Of a DNA stretch of 64,000 nucleotides, positions 33,366 to 50,596 are shown piece by piece; position 1 is the first letter of the stretch; every line of letters starts with the position of its first letter. The DNA is from Collinsella aerofaciens (lineage in GTDB: Bacteria > Actinomycetota > Coriobacteriia > Coriobacteriales > Coriobacteriaceae), in assembly GCF_028209625.1 (NCBI RefSeq), contig NZ_JAQLDU010000004.1, positions 62,001 to 126,000 on the forward strand, read 5' to 3'. The notes under the pieces are model-generated. The model searched no databases, was not told where the DNA came from, and saw only the letters and a program-made list of their open reading frames with translations. The position numbers were made by a program, and so were the translations under genes.

Positions 33366-33602
33366 CTACTTCTCCAATGCCGCCTCGACCGTATCGGCGA
33401 ACTCGCCGACCGTCTTGGGGTTCTCCTCGGTATCGAGCTGGATGCCAAACTCGTCCTCAACGGCGACGAGGATCTCGACGGTGCCCAGACTGTCGAGACC
33501 AATCTCCTCGAGCGTGGACTCGGGCTTCATCTCGACGTCGTCAAGACCGGCGGTCTCGCGGATAACATCGCAAACGCGCTCGAAGGTCTTCTGATCTGCC
33601 AT
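33366..33602 (-). CDS. acpP: Acyl carrier protein
   Basis: A 78-residue acidic ACP. The phosphopantetheine serine is in GLDSLGTVEIL near residue 38. It carries acyl intermediates between all enzymes of this operon. AAGGAGAACTACC precedes the ATG. It sits between fabH and fabK. Confidence 0.96.
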   Translation of the reverse strand: MADQKTFERVCDVIRETAGLDDVEMKPESTLEEIGLDSLGTVEILVAVEDEFGIQLDTEENPKTVGEFADTVEAALEK

Positions 33603-33654
33603 GGTAGTTCTCCTTTGTTTGTGCCCTAGGGGCGTTTTTATTTCCTATGTGCGA

Positions 33655-34614
33655 CTACTTCCAACGAAGTAGATAGCCACCTATATCCAGACCGGCGCCA
33701 AATCCAACGAGGGTGATGGTGTCGCCCGCATTCAGTGCGTCGGTGCGTGCCAGTCGGTCAAGCGCAAGAGGAATGCAGGCGCTCGAAATGTTGCCGGTCT
33801 CGCGCAGCGTTCGAACCACGCGCTCGTCTGGCACGCCGAGGCGCTTGACCGCCTGACTCAGGATTCGTTCGTTAGCCTGATGGAATACAAAGTGGTCGAT
33901 GTCTTCGACCGAAATGCCCGCATCGATCGCAAGCTTATGGACCGTGTCGCAGATGGCGTTGACGCCGAACTTGAACACGCGGCGGCCATTCATGGACAGC
34001 ACGCTCGCGCTATCTGCGGAAGCCTTAAACGGCGAGGTGCCGACCAGACCGGGAACGCACAACGTCTCGACGTCGGGCGCCGTCGAAAGCTCAACGGCAA
34101 GGGGACTGTCTCCCCCAGCCTCAATCACCGCGGCGCCTGCCCCATCGCCAAAGAGCACGCAGGTGGCACGGTCGGTCCAGTCGAGCGCGCGCGTCATCTG
34201 CTCGGCAGCAACGACAAGCACGCGCTCGGCGCGACCGCGGGCGATATAGCCCTCGGCAACATCGAGCGCAAATACGAAGCCGGCGCAGGCAGCCGAGACA
34301 TCGAAGGCAGGGCACGTCGCGCCCAGTCGCTCAGCAACGGCACACGCCTCGGCGGGAACAAGGTGGTCACCCGTCGTCGTCGAGCAGACGATCAGATCCA
34401 ACTGGCTCGCGTCGATTCCGGACACCTGAAGTGCCCGCTCGCTCGCCGCTACGGCAAGGTCGTCAAGTGACTCGGTGGTGCAGACGTGGCGACTCTTAAT
34501 ACCTGTGCGGGTAAAAATCCACTCATCCGAGGTATCGAGGAACTCGGACAGCTCGTCATTGGAAACACTGCGCTTAGGAAGCGCCGAGCCTGTTCCAAGA
34601 ATCGTGAAACCCAT
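33655..34614 (-). CDS. fabH: 3-oxoacyl-ACP synthase III
   Basis: A 319-residue initiating condensing enzyme that joins an acyl-CoA with malonyl-ACP. The catalytic triad is visible: Cys in DVSAACAGFVF, His in FVFHQANERI, and Asn in GNISSACIP. The start ATG (complement of 34612-34614) has a strong AAAGGAGG; the longer frame reads through the operator region. First gene of the fatty-acid operon, behind a promoter with two repeated operator-like sites. Confidence 0.96.
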   Translation of the reverse strand: MGFTILGTGSALPKRSVSNDELSEFLDTSDEWIFTRTGIKSRHVCTTESLDDLAVAASERALQVSGIDASQLDLIVCSTTTGDHLVPAEACAVAERLGATCPAFDVSAACAGFVFALDVAEGYIARGRAERVLVVAAEQMTRALDWTDRATCVLFGDGAGAAVIEAGGDSPLAVELSTAPDVETLCVPGLVGTSPFKASADSASVLSMNGRRVFKFGVNAICDTVHKLAIDAGISVEDIDHFVFHQANERILSQAVKRLGVPDERVVRTLRETGNISSACIPLALDRLARTDALNAGDTITLVGFGAGLDIGGYLLRWK

Positions 34615-34630
34615 CACTAACCTCCTTTGA

Positions 34631-34697
34631 GTTGTTGACGTGTTTACATCGACCAAGAGAGGATAGCGCATTTCAGTCGTTGTTAACGTGTTAACAT
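34631..34697. promoter_or_regulatory. fab operon promoter with duplicated 19-bp operator-like sites
   Basis: Two copies of GTTGTTRACGTGTTWACAT lie at 34631-34649 and 34679-34697, 48 bases apart, differing at two positions. The second contains the near-palindrome GTTAACGTGTTAAC. On the minus strand a -10 TATCCT (34660-34665) lies between them, with a GTTAAC -35 inside the second site. The first site then lies just downstream of transcription start, as expected for repression. The region may also serve birA. Confidence 0.65.
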
Positions 34698-34788
34698 TAA
34701 ATTGTCCAAATGCGACAAAGGCTTCACATTGTGTCTCTCTCGACACCATTGCGTTATTCACTTATTCATTAAGGAGGTAGCAGCCGTT

Positions 34789-35565
34789 ATGGATGCCAAA
34801 TTAACGATAGTCGACGTAACCGGATCGACCAACGATGACCTGCTCGAAGCAGGAAAACAGGGAGCGTCGCACGGCACAGGACTTGCCGCCCGGGCTCAGA
34901 CAGCAGGACGCGGCCGGCGCGGCCACAAGTGGGATTCAACCGCCGGCAACCTATTGCTTTCGATTGTCCTGCGTCCATGCGTTAATCCTGCGAAGTACTC
35001 TGGTCTTGCTGCCGTCAGCGGCCTAGCGGTGCTCGAGGCGCTCGAAAAACAGGGTCTTGCAAACGAGATTGGCCTCAAATGGCCCAACGACCTGGTCGCG
35101 CGTGGACGCAAACTCGGCGGCATTCTGGTCGAGGCCGCACGCGATAACGAAGGCAAACCTTTCGCCGTCTGTGGCATTGGTGTCAATGTGAACTATGCGC
35201 CCCAAGAGGTGCCCGATGGCGGCCTGCCGGCAATCGGTCTCTCGGACCTTAACGAGAACGTTCCAGCTGTCGACATGCTCCTCGATGAGGTCTATCACGC
35301 AGTTATAGACGCTATAGATGCCTGGGCAGAACGCCTCAACGCCATGGAAGAAAACACCGGACCGCTCGCGCCCGTCCACGGCGAATATGTCGCTCACCTC
35401 AATTGGATTGGAAAGCACGTTATCGCCCGCTCCCCTGCCGGTGACGAGCTGGCGCGAGGCATCTTTAAAACGGTCGATGGCTTTGGTCGTGCGTGCATCG
35501 AAACAGAAGACGGCTTGCGATCCTTCCGTTTTGAGGAAGCGTCATTGCGCCCCTTGAGTGAGTAG
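34789..35565 (+). CDS. birA: Biotin-[acetyl-CoA-carboxylase] ligase, no DNA-binding domain
   Basis: A 258-residue class I biotin protein ligase. The biotin/ATP loop GRGRRGHKWDS is near residue 44, and GLKWPNDLVARGRKLGGIL follows. It lacks the N-terminal helix-turn-helix of repressor-type BirA. It makes biotinyl-AMP and attaches biotin to AccB. The ATG at 34789 follows AAGGAGG; an upstream in-frame ATG lies in the operator region. Transcribed away from the fab operon whose AccB it modifies. Confidence 0.93.
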   Translation: MDAKLTIVDVTGSTNDDLLEAGKQGASHGTGLAARAQTAGRGRRGHKWDSTAGNLLLSIVLRPCVNPAKYSGLAAVSGLAVLEALEKQGLANEIGLKWPNDLVARGRKLGGILVEAARDNEGKPFAVCGIGVNVNYAPQEVPDGGLPAIGLSDLNENVPAVDMLLDEVYHAVIDAIDAWAERLNAMEENTGPLAPVHGEYVAHLNWIGKHVIARSPAGDELARGIFKTVDGFGRACIETEDGLRSFRFEEASLRPLSE

Positions 35566-35625
35566 GTCGCCACAGCCAGCCGCTCGGCAGCCTTACCCGG
35601 CGATCCAAACCCATCATGCAAAACA

Positions 35626-35662
35626 AAAGGGCCCCGCTACCGTAACGGCAGCGGGGCCCTTT
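35626..35662. terminator. Bidirectional terminator between birA and rpsJ
   Basis: AAAGGGCCCCGCT pairs perfectly with AGCGGGGCCCTTT around an 11-base loop, with A/T runs on both sides. It serves birA on the plus strand and rpsJ on the minus strand. Confidence 0.9.
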
Positions 35663-35681
35663 AAGCTATGAGCGATATCGC

Positions 35682-35990
35682 TTAGAGCTTGATGTCGATG
35701 TCGACGCCAGCGGGGAGGTCGAGACGCATAAGCGAATCAACGGTGCCCGAGGTGGGGTCGAGGATGTCGATGAGGCGCTTGTGGGTGCGCATCTCGAACT
35801 GCTCACGGGAGTCCTTGTTCACGTGCGGCGAGCGGATAACCGTGTACAGGTTGCGCTCGGTGGGCAGGGGGACAGGACCGGAAACGCGAGCGCCGGTCTT
35901 CTGAGCGGTCTCGACGATGAGCTTCGCGGACTGATCGACGACCTCGTGATCATAGCCCTTGAGGCGAATGCGGATCTTCTGGGTAGCCAA
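35682..35990 (-). CDS. rpsJ: 30S ribosomal protein S10
   Basis: A 102-residue S10 ([40 protein letters not shown]). It also serves as NusE in antitermination in characterised bacteria. The start is TTG (complement of 35988-35990) with a strong GGAGG. It is transcribed after fusA and followed by a terminator, so it no longer heads the rplC operon, and tuf is not between fusA and rpsJ. Confidence 0.97.
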   Translation of the reverse strand: MATQKIRIRLKGYDHEVVDQSAKLIVETAQKTGARVSGPVPLPTERNLYTVIRSPHVNKDSREQFEMRTHKRLIDILDPTSGTVDSLMRLDLPAGVDIDIKL

Positions 35991-36050
35991 CTTAAACCTC
36001 CAAAGAGTGCGAGAGATGCTCTCGCGGATTACGTAACAGGGAGCTCGAAC

Positions 36051-38150
36051 TTAGGCGTTCTTGCTCATGACCTCGTCCACGATGGACTTGGGCGCGGGCT
36101 CATAAGAGTCGAACTGCATCGTGTAGGATGCACGGCCCTGGGTCTGGGAGCGAAGGTCGGTAGCGTAACCGAACATCTCGCCCAGCGGCACCTTGGCACG
36201 GATGAGCTTGCTGTTCTTGCGATCCTCCATGCCCTCGATCTTGCCGCGGCGACCGGAGAGGTTGCCCATAACGTCGCCCATGTACTGCTCGGGGGTCTCG
36301 ACCTCGACAGCCATGATCGGCTCGAGCAGCTGCGGGTCGGACTTCTTGAGGGCGTCCTTGATAGCCATGGAACCGGCGATCTTAAAGGCGGCCTCGGAGG
36401 AGTCGACCTCGTGGTAAGAACCGTCGAACAGGGTGACCTTAACGTCGAGGACCGGGAAGCCGGCGATAACACCGGTGTTCAGGGCCTCCTGGATGCCCTT
36501 GTCGATGGACGGGATGTACTCCTTGGGCACGACGCCGCCGACGATAGCGTTGACGAACTCGTAGCCGAAGCCCTCCTCCATCTTCTCGAGCTTGATGACG
36601 GCGTGGCCGTACTGACCGCGACCACCGGACTGACGGACGAACTTGCCCTCAGCCTTCTCGACGTCGTGACCAGCGGTCTCGCGGTAGGCAACCTGGGGCT
36701 TACCAACGTTAGCGTCAACCTTGAACTCGCGGAGCAGACGGTCGACGATGATCTCGAGGTGCAGCTCGCCCATGCCGGCGATGATGGTCTGGCCGGTCTC
36801 GTGGTTGGTGGACACCTGGAAGGTCGGGTCCTCCTCGGCGAGCTTGGTCAGAGCCAGGGACATCTTGTCCTGCTCGGCCTTGGTCTTGGGCTCGATGGCA
36901 ACGTCGATAACGGGCTTAGCGAACTCGATCTTCTCGAGGACGATCTCCTTGCCCTCGGCGCACAGGGTGTCACCGGTGGTGGAGTTCTTGAATCCGACGC
37001 AAGCGACGATGTCGCCGGCGGCAGCGTCGTCACGGTCGATACGCTCGGCGGCGTTCATCTCGAGGATGCGACCGAGGCGCTCGCGCTGACCGTTGGAAGC
37101 GTTGACAACGTAGGAGCCGGACTCGGCGCGGCCGGAGTAAACGCGGACGTAGGTGAGCTTACCGACGAACGGGTCGGTCATGATCTTGAAGACCAGGCCG
37201 GAGAAGGGCTCGTCGAAGGAAGGATGACGCTGGATCTCCTCGCCGGTGTCCGGATCGGTACCGGTGACGGCCTCAACGTCGAGCGGGCTGGGCAGGTAGT
37301 CGACGACAGCGTCGAGCAGCTCCTGGACGCCCTTGTTCTTGTAGGCGGAGCCCACGAAGACGAGGTTGAGCTCGTTGGCCAGAACGCCCTTACGCAGAGC
37401 AGCCTTGAGCTCCTCGACGGTGAAGTCCTCCTCCATGAGGATCTTCTCCATGAGCTCGTCGTCAAAGCTGGCAGCAGCGTCGAGGAGCTCCTCGCGCTTG
37501 GTGGCAGCGATGTCGGCGAACTCAGCCGGGATCTCGTCCATCGGCTCGGGGTAGGTCATGCCCTTCTCGTCGGCCTTGAAGTCCCATGCAGTCATGGTGA
37601 CCAGGTCGATGACGCCCCAGAAGTTGTCCTCGGCGCCCATCGGGACCTGAGCGGCCACGGCGTTAGCGTCGAGACGATCCTTCATGGTCTCGATAGCGTT
37701 GAAGAAGTCAGCGCCCACGCGGTCATACTTGTTGATGAAGGCGATGCGGGGAACGTTGAAGGTAGAAGCCTGACGCCAAACGGTCTCAGACTGGGGCTGA
37801 ACGCCGGCAACGGCGTCGAAGACGGCGACAGCGCCATCGAGGACGCGCAGGCAGCGCTCGACCTCGGCGGTGAAGTCAACGTGGCCCGGGGTGTCGATGA
37901 TCTGGATGCGGTAGTCCTTGCCGTCCTTGTTCCAGAAGCAGGTGGTAGCAGCGGAGGTAATGGTTACGCCGCGCTCCTGCTCCTGAACCATCCAGTCCAT
38001 GGTGGCAGCGCCCTCATGGACCTCACCGATCTTGTGGGTCTTACCGGTGTAGTAAAGAATACGCTCGGTCGTGGTGGTCTTACCGGCATCGATGTGGGCC
38101 ATGATGCCGATGTTACGGGTATCGGAAAGCTTGTACTTAGGCTTAGCCAT
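36051..38150 (-). CDS. fusA: Elongation factor G
   Basis: A 699-residue GTPase that drives tRNA-mRNA translocation. The G1 loop is [16 protein letters not shown]3 is [12 protein letters not shown] and G4 is NKYD. Domains II-V follow at normal length. It lies in the str operon order rpsL-rpsG-fusA, 19 bases after rpsG. Confidence 0.98.
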   Translation of the reverse strand: MAKPKYKLSDTRNIGIMAHIDAGKTTTTERILYYTGKTHKIGEVHEGAATMDWMVQEQERGVTITSAATTCFWNKDGKDYRIQIIDTPGHVDFTAEVERCLRVLDGAVAVFDAVAGVQPQSETVWRQASTFNVPRIAFINKYDRVGADFFNAIETMKDRLDANAVAAQVPMGAEDNFWGVIDLVTMTAWDFKADEKGMTYPEPMDEIPAEFADIAATKREELLDAAASFDDELMEKILMEEDFTVEELKAALRKGVLANELNLVFVGSAYKNKGVQELLDAVVDYLPSPLDVEAVTGTDPDTGEEIQRHPSFDEPFSGLVFKIMTDPFVGKLTYVRVYSGRAESGSYVVNASNGQRERLGRILEMNAAERIDRDDAAAGDIVACVGFKNSTTGDTLCAEGKEIVLEKIEFAKPVIDVAIEPKTKAEQDKMSLALTKLAEEDPTFQVSTNHETGQTIIAGMGELHLEIIVDRLLREFKVDANVGKPQVAYRETAGHDVEKAEGKFVRQSGGRGQYGHAVIKLEKMEEGFGYEFVNAIVGGVVPKEYIPSIDKGIQEALNTGVIAGFPVLDVKVTLFDGSYHEVDSSEAAFKIAGSMAIKDALKKSDPQLLEPIMAVEVETPEQYMGDVMGNLSGRRGKIEGMEDRKNSKLIRAKVPLGEMFGYATDLRSQTQGRASYTMQFDSYEPAPKSIVDEVMSKNA

Positions 38151-38169
38151 GTTAGTTCCTTACCTTAAC

Positions 38170-38643
38170 TTACCAACGATAGTGAGAGAACGCGCGGTTG
38201 GCCTCGGCCATCTTGAAGACGTCCTCACGCTTCTTGACGGAAGCGCCCAGGCCGTTGGAGGCGTCGAGGATCTCGTTGGCGAGACGCTCGGCCATGGTCT
38301 TCTCCTTGCGAGCGCGGGAGAAGTTGACGATCCAGCGGATGCCCAGAGCGGTGGAACGACGGGAGTTGACCTCCATCGGGACCTGATAGGTAGCGCCACC
38401 GACACGCTTGGGCTTAACCTCGAGCGTGGGCTTGACGTTGTCCATAGCCTTCTTGAAGGTAGCGAGAGCGTCGCCACCCTCGGACTTCTCGGCAACGATC
38501 TCGAAAGCGGTGTAAACGATGCGCTCAGCGGTGGCCTTCTTGCCGTCAAGAAGGACCTTGTTGATGAGCTGAGTCACCAGGCGGTTGTTGTAAACGGCGT
38601 CAGGCTGAACCTCACGACGATTAGCTGCTGCACGACGCGGCAT
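38170..38643 (-). CDS. rpsG: 30S ribosomal protein S7
   Basis: A 157-residue S7, the assembly starter of the small-subunit head ([20 protein letters not shown], then [20 protein letters not shown]). AAGGAGATTTCAC precedes the ATG. It lies between rpsL and fusA. Confidence 0.98.
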   Translation of the reverse strand: MPRRAAANRREVQPDAVYNNRLVTQLINKVLLDGKKATAERIVYTAFEIVAEKSEGGDALATFKKAMDNVKPTLEVKPKRVGGATYQVPMEVNSRRSTALGIRWIVNFSRARKEKTMAERLANEILDASNGLGASVKKREDVFKMAEANRAFSHYRW

Positions 38644-38716
38644 GTGAAATCTCCTTAAGTGTCTACCGTGCGGCGCTTAAGCGGCACACGGCGAAAGTAT
38701 CAAAACGTTATCTGGC

Positions 38717-39094
38717 TTATTTGGCCTTGGGGCGCTTAGCACCGTACTTGGAACGGGCCTGCATACGGTTCTGGACCGGAGCAGCGTCGTAGGCGCCACG
38801 GATGACGTGATAACGGACACCAGGGAGGTCACGGACACGACCGCCGCGGACGAGCACGATGGAGTGCTCCTGCAGGTTGTGGCCCTCACCCGGGATGTAA
38901 GCGGTAACTTCGATGCCGTTGACGAGGCGAACACGGGCAACCTTACGAAGAGCCGAGTTCGGCTTCTTGGGGCTCGTGGTGAAGACGCGAGTGCACACGC
39001 CGCGCTTCTGGGAGTTGTGCTGCAGAGCAGCGTTCTTGGACTTCTTGGGCACGGAACGACGGCCCTGGCGAACCAGCTGGTTAATAGTAGGCAA
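38717..39094 (-). CDS. rpsL: 30S ribosomal protein S12
   Basis: A 125-residue S12 of the decoding centre. It has the usual [20 protein letters not shown] start and the conserved [19 protein letters not shown], where the Lys of KKPNSALRK is the known streptomycin-resistance position and is wild type here. First gene of the str operon, with a clear promoter 95-120 bases upstream. Confidence 0.98.
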   Translation of the reverse strand: MPTINQLVRQGRRSVPKKSKNAALQHNSQKRGVCTRVFTTSPKKPNSALRKVARVRLVNGIEVTAYIPGEGHNLQEHSIVLVRGGRVRDLPGVRYHVIRGAYDAAPVQNRMQARSKYGAKRPKAK

Positions 39095-39187
39095 AGCGTA
39101 CTCCTTCTCGAATGATTCCAGCTTTCTGTAAAGTGCAACGGCTTGAATCGAGGGGTCAGCATCCCCCTACGAAACACGCAGTTCGAA

Positions 39188-39240
39188 AGGATACGTGGCG
39201 TTAGCTGTGCCGTCAACACACCACGCCGCCGGGCGTATCC
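39188..39240 (-). promoter_or_regulatory. str operon promoter plus shared upstream motif
   Basis: On the minus strand TTGACG (complement of 39211-39216) and TATCCT (complement of 39188-39193) are 17 bases apart, a good promoter for rpsL. Directly upstream, 39222-39240 reads GGATACGCCCGGCGGCGTG, resembling the first 19 bases of the rplC and rplB promoter motif. Confidence 0.75.
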
Positions 39241-39329
39241 TAAATTAGGCACATTTCCGCAAACCCTCCACAAAAGGAATCCCCGCCTGTGCGCAAGTGC
39301 CCATTCCAGCCGTCCATGTAACACGAAAA

Positions 39330-39356
39330 TGGCCGCTTCCTCTAGCAGGAAGCGGC
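39330..39356 (-). terminator. Terminator after the anti-sigma-like gene
   Basis: GGCCGCTTCCT and its exact complement enclose CTAGC, followed on the minus strand by ATTTTCG. It lies just after the DUF4179-like gene. Confidence 0.75.
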
Positions 39357-39363
39357 CTAGACC

Positions 39364-40440
39364 TTACGAATAGACGATGGTAAAGGGTACTTCTGTTTCG
39401 GTCTCTCCTGTTGACGTGCACCTCGTGCCCTCAAGCGTTACTGAGACCACTTGGTCGACATCAATCAACTTCGTTGGCACCCAGATGTTCTCTCCGCTAT
39501 TGCGCGCATAAGAAAAATATAAGTTGAACACCCCTGCGTCGTCATCTTCGATAATCTGCTCCGATCCATCCTTGTAGCTGACGGTCAGCTTATTATCAAC
39601 TGCTTCATAGCCCAAATCATCGATGTGCGTCTGGATGGAAAACGGACTGATCTCGAGAGACGAGTCACCGGAGCGGAGTTCCTTTGTATCGACGTACGCT
39701 CCAACGCTAAACTCGGGCGTCGATGCTTTAAACTGCCTCGCACTCTCACCTTCGCCCTCGGTCCACTGGATATTCCAGGTGACCGCATGTTGAAAACCTC
39801 GCTCGCGATCCATAGAAGCAAAGTACATCGTGCCATTAATGACAGTATCGCTTGATGTGTCCTTATCAATGGTGCAGCGTGTGTCAGCCCATTCCTCGCC
39901 GAACTTCATGTCGGGCGTGCCGATGCCTTGTTCTTCTTCACCATAGAGAACAAGTTCGCCAGTCTCTGCTGCCGGCTTGTAGTAGTTAACACCATTTGGA
40001 TTGGACAACGTAAACGTCACGGCACCGCAACCGTTTTTATCGATAGCCATATCATGAATGTCGAGTGTATAGCCGTTGCCCTCGACGGACAGATTGACCT
40101 TCTGTACTGAACCCTCCAAGCTTTGGGGCGCGATACCATCACCAAACTCTCTGGTGTAGGTATATTTAGTCCCCGACGAGCCACCTTGAGTCCAGGTAAT
40201 GGACTCTCCGTTGCCATGGTTTCCCCAGGCAGAGGCAAAATAACTGGAATTGACGACGGCGTAGGCGACCCCTCCGGTCGCCAGCACTCCGGCAAGGCAT
40301 CCGATCACGGCAACATACAGAGGCTTCGCGTGACCCTTTCGATGAAGCGGCTCACCAGCAGCGGAGTAAAGAACACGGTCAGCAAGATCGCTATCGGCTT
40401 GGACGGACTCGAAGGCCTGCTTGATTTGGTTGGATTTCAC
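39364..40440 (-). CDS. Membrane-anchored anti-sigma-like protein (DUF4179-type)
   Basis: A 358-residue protein with a short cytosolic N-terminus (about 1-38), one membrane helix (LYVAVIGCLAGVLATGGVAY, about 41-60) and a large beta-rich extracellular part. This plan, and overlap of its first 50 bases with the end of an RNA polymerase sigma-factor gene, fits the DUF4179/anti-sigma group. The start is GTG behind GAGGAGG. It probably holds the sigma factor at the membrane until a signal is sensed outside. The signal is unknown. Confidence 0.7.
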   Translation of the reverse strand: MKSNQIKQAFESVQADSDLADRVLYSAAGEPLHRKGHAKPLYVAVIGCLAGVLATGGVAYAVVNSSYFASAWGNHGNGESITWTQGGSSGTKYTYTREFGDGIAPQSLEGSVQKVNLSVEGNGYTLDIHDMAIDKNGCGAVTFTLSNPNGVNYYKPAAETGELVLYGEEEQGIGTPDMKFGEEWADTRCTIDKDTSSDTVINGTMYFASMDRERGFQHAVTWNIQWTEGEGESARQFKASTPEFSVGAYVDTKELRSGDSSLEISPFSIQTHIDDLGYEAVDNKLTVSYKDGSEQIIEDDDAGVFNLYFSYARNSGENIWVPTKLIDVDQVVSVTLEGTRCTSTGETETEVPFTIVYS

Positions 40441-40909
40441 TGTCGCCCTCCTCTAGGATGAACTTGAGTTTCGATCGACCGCGAGCTAAACGCGTTCGAA
40501 CGGTCGCGGCTGGCACATGCAGTAACTCGGCAATCTCTGAGGTCGAAAAGCCCAGATAGTAATAGAGCACGATGGGAACGCGGAATCGCTCCGGAAGTCG
40601 CATAACGTCTGACAGGACCGCCTTGGTCTCATCCTGCGCTGTCGAAAGCGACTCGGCCAGGTTCTCAATATCCTCCACACGCCTCCATGGCTTTCGAAAG
40701 AGCGATTTGCATTCATTGATCGTGACCCGGATAAGCCATCGACGAAGATGTTCCCAGCTTTCAAATTGCGCATCGCTTTTGAGTAACTTCAGAAAGACAT
40801 CTTGAGCGACATCATCGGCGTCAGCACGATCGCGCAGATACGTCAATGCGATTCGAAACACGACATCCCGGTGATCTTCGACTGCCTGTCTAAAAGCTTG
40901 TTCTTCCAT
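40391..40909 (-). CDS. RNA polymerase sigma factor, sigma-70/ECF family
   Basis: A 172-residue ECF-type sigma factor. Region 2 contains YLRDRADADDVAQDVFLKLL and WLIRVTINECKSLFRK; region 4 contains LPERFRVPIVLYYYLGFSTS and the recognition helix VPAATVRTRLARGRSKLK. No region 1.1 or 3. The ATG complement of 40907-40909 is preferred, with GGAGG five bases upstream. It overlaps the membrane partner by 50 bases, which is consistent with a regulator pair. Its promoter target is unknown. Confidence 0.9.
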   Translation of the reverse strand: MEEQAFRQAVEDHRDVVFRIALTYLRDRADADDVAQDVFLKLLKSDAQFESWEHLRRWLIRVTINECKSLFRKPWRRVEDIENLAESLSTAQDETKAVLSDVMRLPERFRVPIVLYYYLGFSTSEIAELLHVPAATVRTRLARGRSKLKFILEEGDSEIQPNQAGLRVRPSR

Positions 40910-41000
40910 AATCACCTCCCGGTGACGTTAATGGTTCTCGATGAGGCCCTCACCATAGATACGCTTTGACCGAACGGAATGTTTCAAATTCAAGCAGGAA

Positions 41001-41041
41001 AAACCTACCAAAATAAACCTGTCCCTTTTTGGCAGGTTTTC
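41001..41041. repeat. Inverted copy of the 3781 palindrome
   Basis: It reads as the reverse complement of 3781-3820 with one substitution in the arm, so one arm has CCTACC where the other has GGCAGG. It lies between the sigma-factor gene and the rpoC terminator. Confidence 0.75.
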
Positions 41042-41048
41042 TTCAACA

Positions 41049-41085
41049 AAAAAGACCCGCTTCCCTGTTGGGAAACGGGTCTTTG
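41049..41085 (-). terminator. Terminator after rpoC
   Basis: AAAGACCCG and CGGGTCTTT with an inner TTCCC/GGGAA stem, followed by a T-run on the minus strand. It lies 26 bases after the rpoC stop. Confidence 0.9.
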
Positions 41086-41110
41086 GAAGGGCGGTTAACG
41101 TACTTGGAAG

Positions 41111-49087
<7,977 letters not shown>

Positions 49088-49265
49088 CAGGTTTTTCCTC
49101 CTTCACGGAAATGCTCGGTGGGTTGGCGAGGCATAGCTTCGCCAGTTATCGCAACCTAATAGTTTATCAGGTACCGACCGTTGAGCAAGAAAAGCCTTGA
49201 CGCGATTGAGTTTTTGGAGTAGCAAAGTTTTTCGACAGAAAATGTGCAGGTAGATATATGCGTAT

Positions 49266-49278
49266 CGAACACCTGTTC
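49266..49278. promoter_or_regulatory. LexA-box-like sequence upstream of rpoB
   Basis: CGAACACCTGTTC fits the Gram-positive SOS consensus CGAAC-N4-GTTC. Just beside it CTGTTCA and TGAACAG (49273-49297) form another inverted repeat. It lies about 180 bases upstream of rpoB, next to the galU terminator. No SOS gene is adjacent, so function is doubtful. Confidence 0.35.
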
Positions 49279-49326
49279 ATATATTTTCTGTGAACAGAGA
49301 GCCGGCGATCGCAGCTCGCATAAAAA

Positions 49327-49354
49327 ACGGGTGCAGACCAAAGTCCGCACCCGT
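49327..49354 (-). terminator. Terminator after galU
   Basis: ACGGGTGC and GCACCCGT enclose 12 bases, followed by a T-run (TTTTTTA) on the minus strand, 20 bases after the galU stop. Confidence 0.9.
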
Positions 49355-49374
49355 AAATGTCGATGCCCGAAGGC

Positions 49375-50283
49375 TTACTTACGCATCAAGCCGCCACGCT
49401 CGTCGATGGCGTCCCAGAAGGCGCTGGCAAAGCGAGGATCGCTTGCGGCCATGAGGGCGTTGGTGGCCATCCAGCCAGACGGGGTGCCGGTGTCGTAGCC
49501 CGAGAGCGGGTCGATGACGACAGCGTACATGGCCTCACGATCGAGCGAGCGGGCCATGGCGTCGGTAAGCTGGATCTCGCCGCCCTTACCGGCCTGCTGA
49601 TCGGCGAGCAGGTCCATGACCAGCGGGCTCAGCAGGTAACGACCGACGATGTACAGGTTGGACGGAGCCGCCTCGGGAGCAGGCTTCTCGACCAGACCGC
49701 CGATGCGCCAGACAGCGCCCGGCTCGGCATCGGCAACGCCCTCGGCGCCCTCGAGCGAACCGACGCGCTCGCCGGCGATAACGCCATAGCGGCTGACTTC
49801 CTCGGGCGAGCAAGCAGCGACGGCGATAACCGAAGCGCCACCGTGCTCCTTGGAAACGGCGAGCATCTTGTCGCAGATGTCGCGGTTAGGCACAACGTAG
49901 TCGCCCAGAAGAACCAGGAAGTTCTCCCCTGCCACGGCGTCGGCAGCAGAGCGGATAGCATGGCCGAGGCCCTTGGGCTCGTACTGATAACGGAAGTCGA
50001 CCGGCATACCGCCAGCATGGGCGACGGCATCGGCATAGGCATTCTTGCCGCGCTCGCGCAGCAGGTTCTCGAGCGAGCGATCGGGCTGGAAGTAGCTCAG
50101 CAGCTCGGGCTTACCGGGAGAGGTAACGATGATGGCGTCGTCGACCTCCTCGGGGTCGAGTGCCTCCTCAACGACATACTGAATGACCGGCTTGTCGAGC
50201 ACCGGCAACATCTCTTTGGGCGTGCACTTAGTGCCAGGCAGAAAACGCGTGCCAAGACCGGCGGCGGGGATGATTGCCTTCAT
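49375..50283 (-). CDS. galU: UTP-glucose-1-phosphate uridylyltransferase
   Basis: A 302-residue nucleotidyltransferase making UDP-glucose for cell-envelope polysaccharide and the Leloir pathway. The nucleotide loop is PAAGLGTRFLPGTKCTPKEM, and the sugar-binding region includes GLGHAIRSAADAVAGENFLV. The start ATG (complement of 50281-50283, MKAIIPAAG) follows GAAAGGATCC. It sits between rplL and rpoB, an unusual place, and has its own terminator. Confidence 0.94.
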   Translation of the reverse strand: MKAIIPAAGLGTRFLPGTKCTPKEMLPVLDKPVIQYVVEEALDPEEVDDAIIVTSPGKPELLSYFQPDRSLENLLRERGKNAYADAVAHAGGMPVDFRYQYEPKGLGHAIRSAADAVAGENFLVLLGDYVVPNRDICDKMLAVSKEHGGASVIAVAACSPEEVSRYGVIAGERVGSLEGAEGVADAEPGAVWRIGGLVEKPAPEAAPSNLYIVGRYLLSPLVMDLLADQQAGKGGEIQLTDAMARSLDREAMYAVVIDPLSGYDTGTPSGWMATNALMAASDPRFASAFWDAIDERGGLMRK

Positions 50284-50535
50284 GTTATTCAAGGATCCTT
50301 TCACAGGCGCAGAATGCGCCCTATGCGTGCGGCACGGCGGCCGCAGACCAAATTGCGATACCGAAGTATCTTACCGCCGGAGACATACGTCACCGTAAGG
50401 CAAGCGCAATTCTTCAGCAGGTCAACGCAAATTATTGCTCGAATGGTGCAATTTTACGCCCCAGCGGTAACGGGATTGGCACGGCGAAGACAACGGTGTT
50501 CTGCGTGCCGAGCAATGGGAATGAGAGGCCAAAAC
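50284..50535. other. galU upstream region, no gene seen
   Basis: The 250 bases between galU and the rplL terminator hold no convincing open frame. On the minus strand a GTGACG and a GATACT word 17 bases apart are a weak promoter candidate for galU. Nothing else stands out. Confidence 0.4.
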
Positions 50536-50569
50536 AAAAAAGACGGGGCTCGCATAGCGAGTCCCGTCT
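50536..50569 (-). terminator. Terminator after rplL
   Basis: AGACGGGACTCGC pairs with GCGAGCCCCGTCT with one mismatch, followed by TTTTTT on the minus strand, 28 bases after the rplL stop. It ends the rplJ-rplL unit before galU and rpoB. Confidence 0.9.
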
Positions 50570-50596
50570 GCAAAGAAATCTGGCGAGAGAGCCTGA

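Noticed and set aside
35781..38168. Long open frame opposite fusA and rpsJ
   Set aside because: Antisense shadow crossing two real genes; no recognisable domain.
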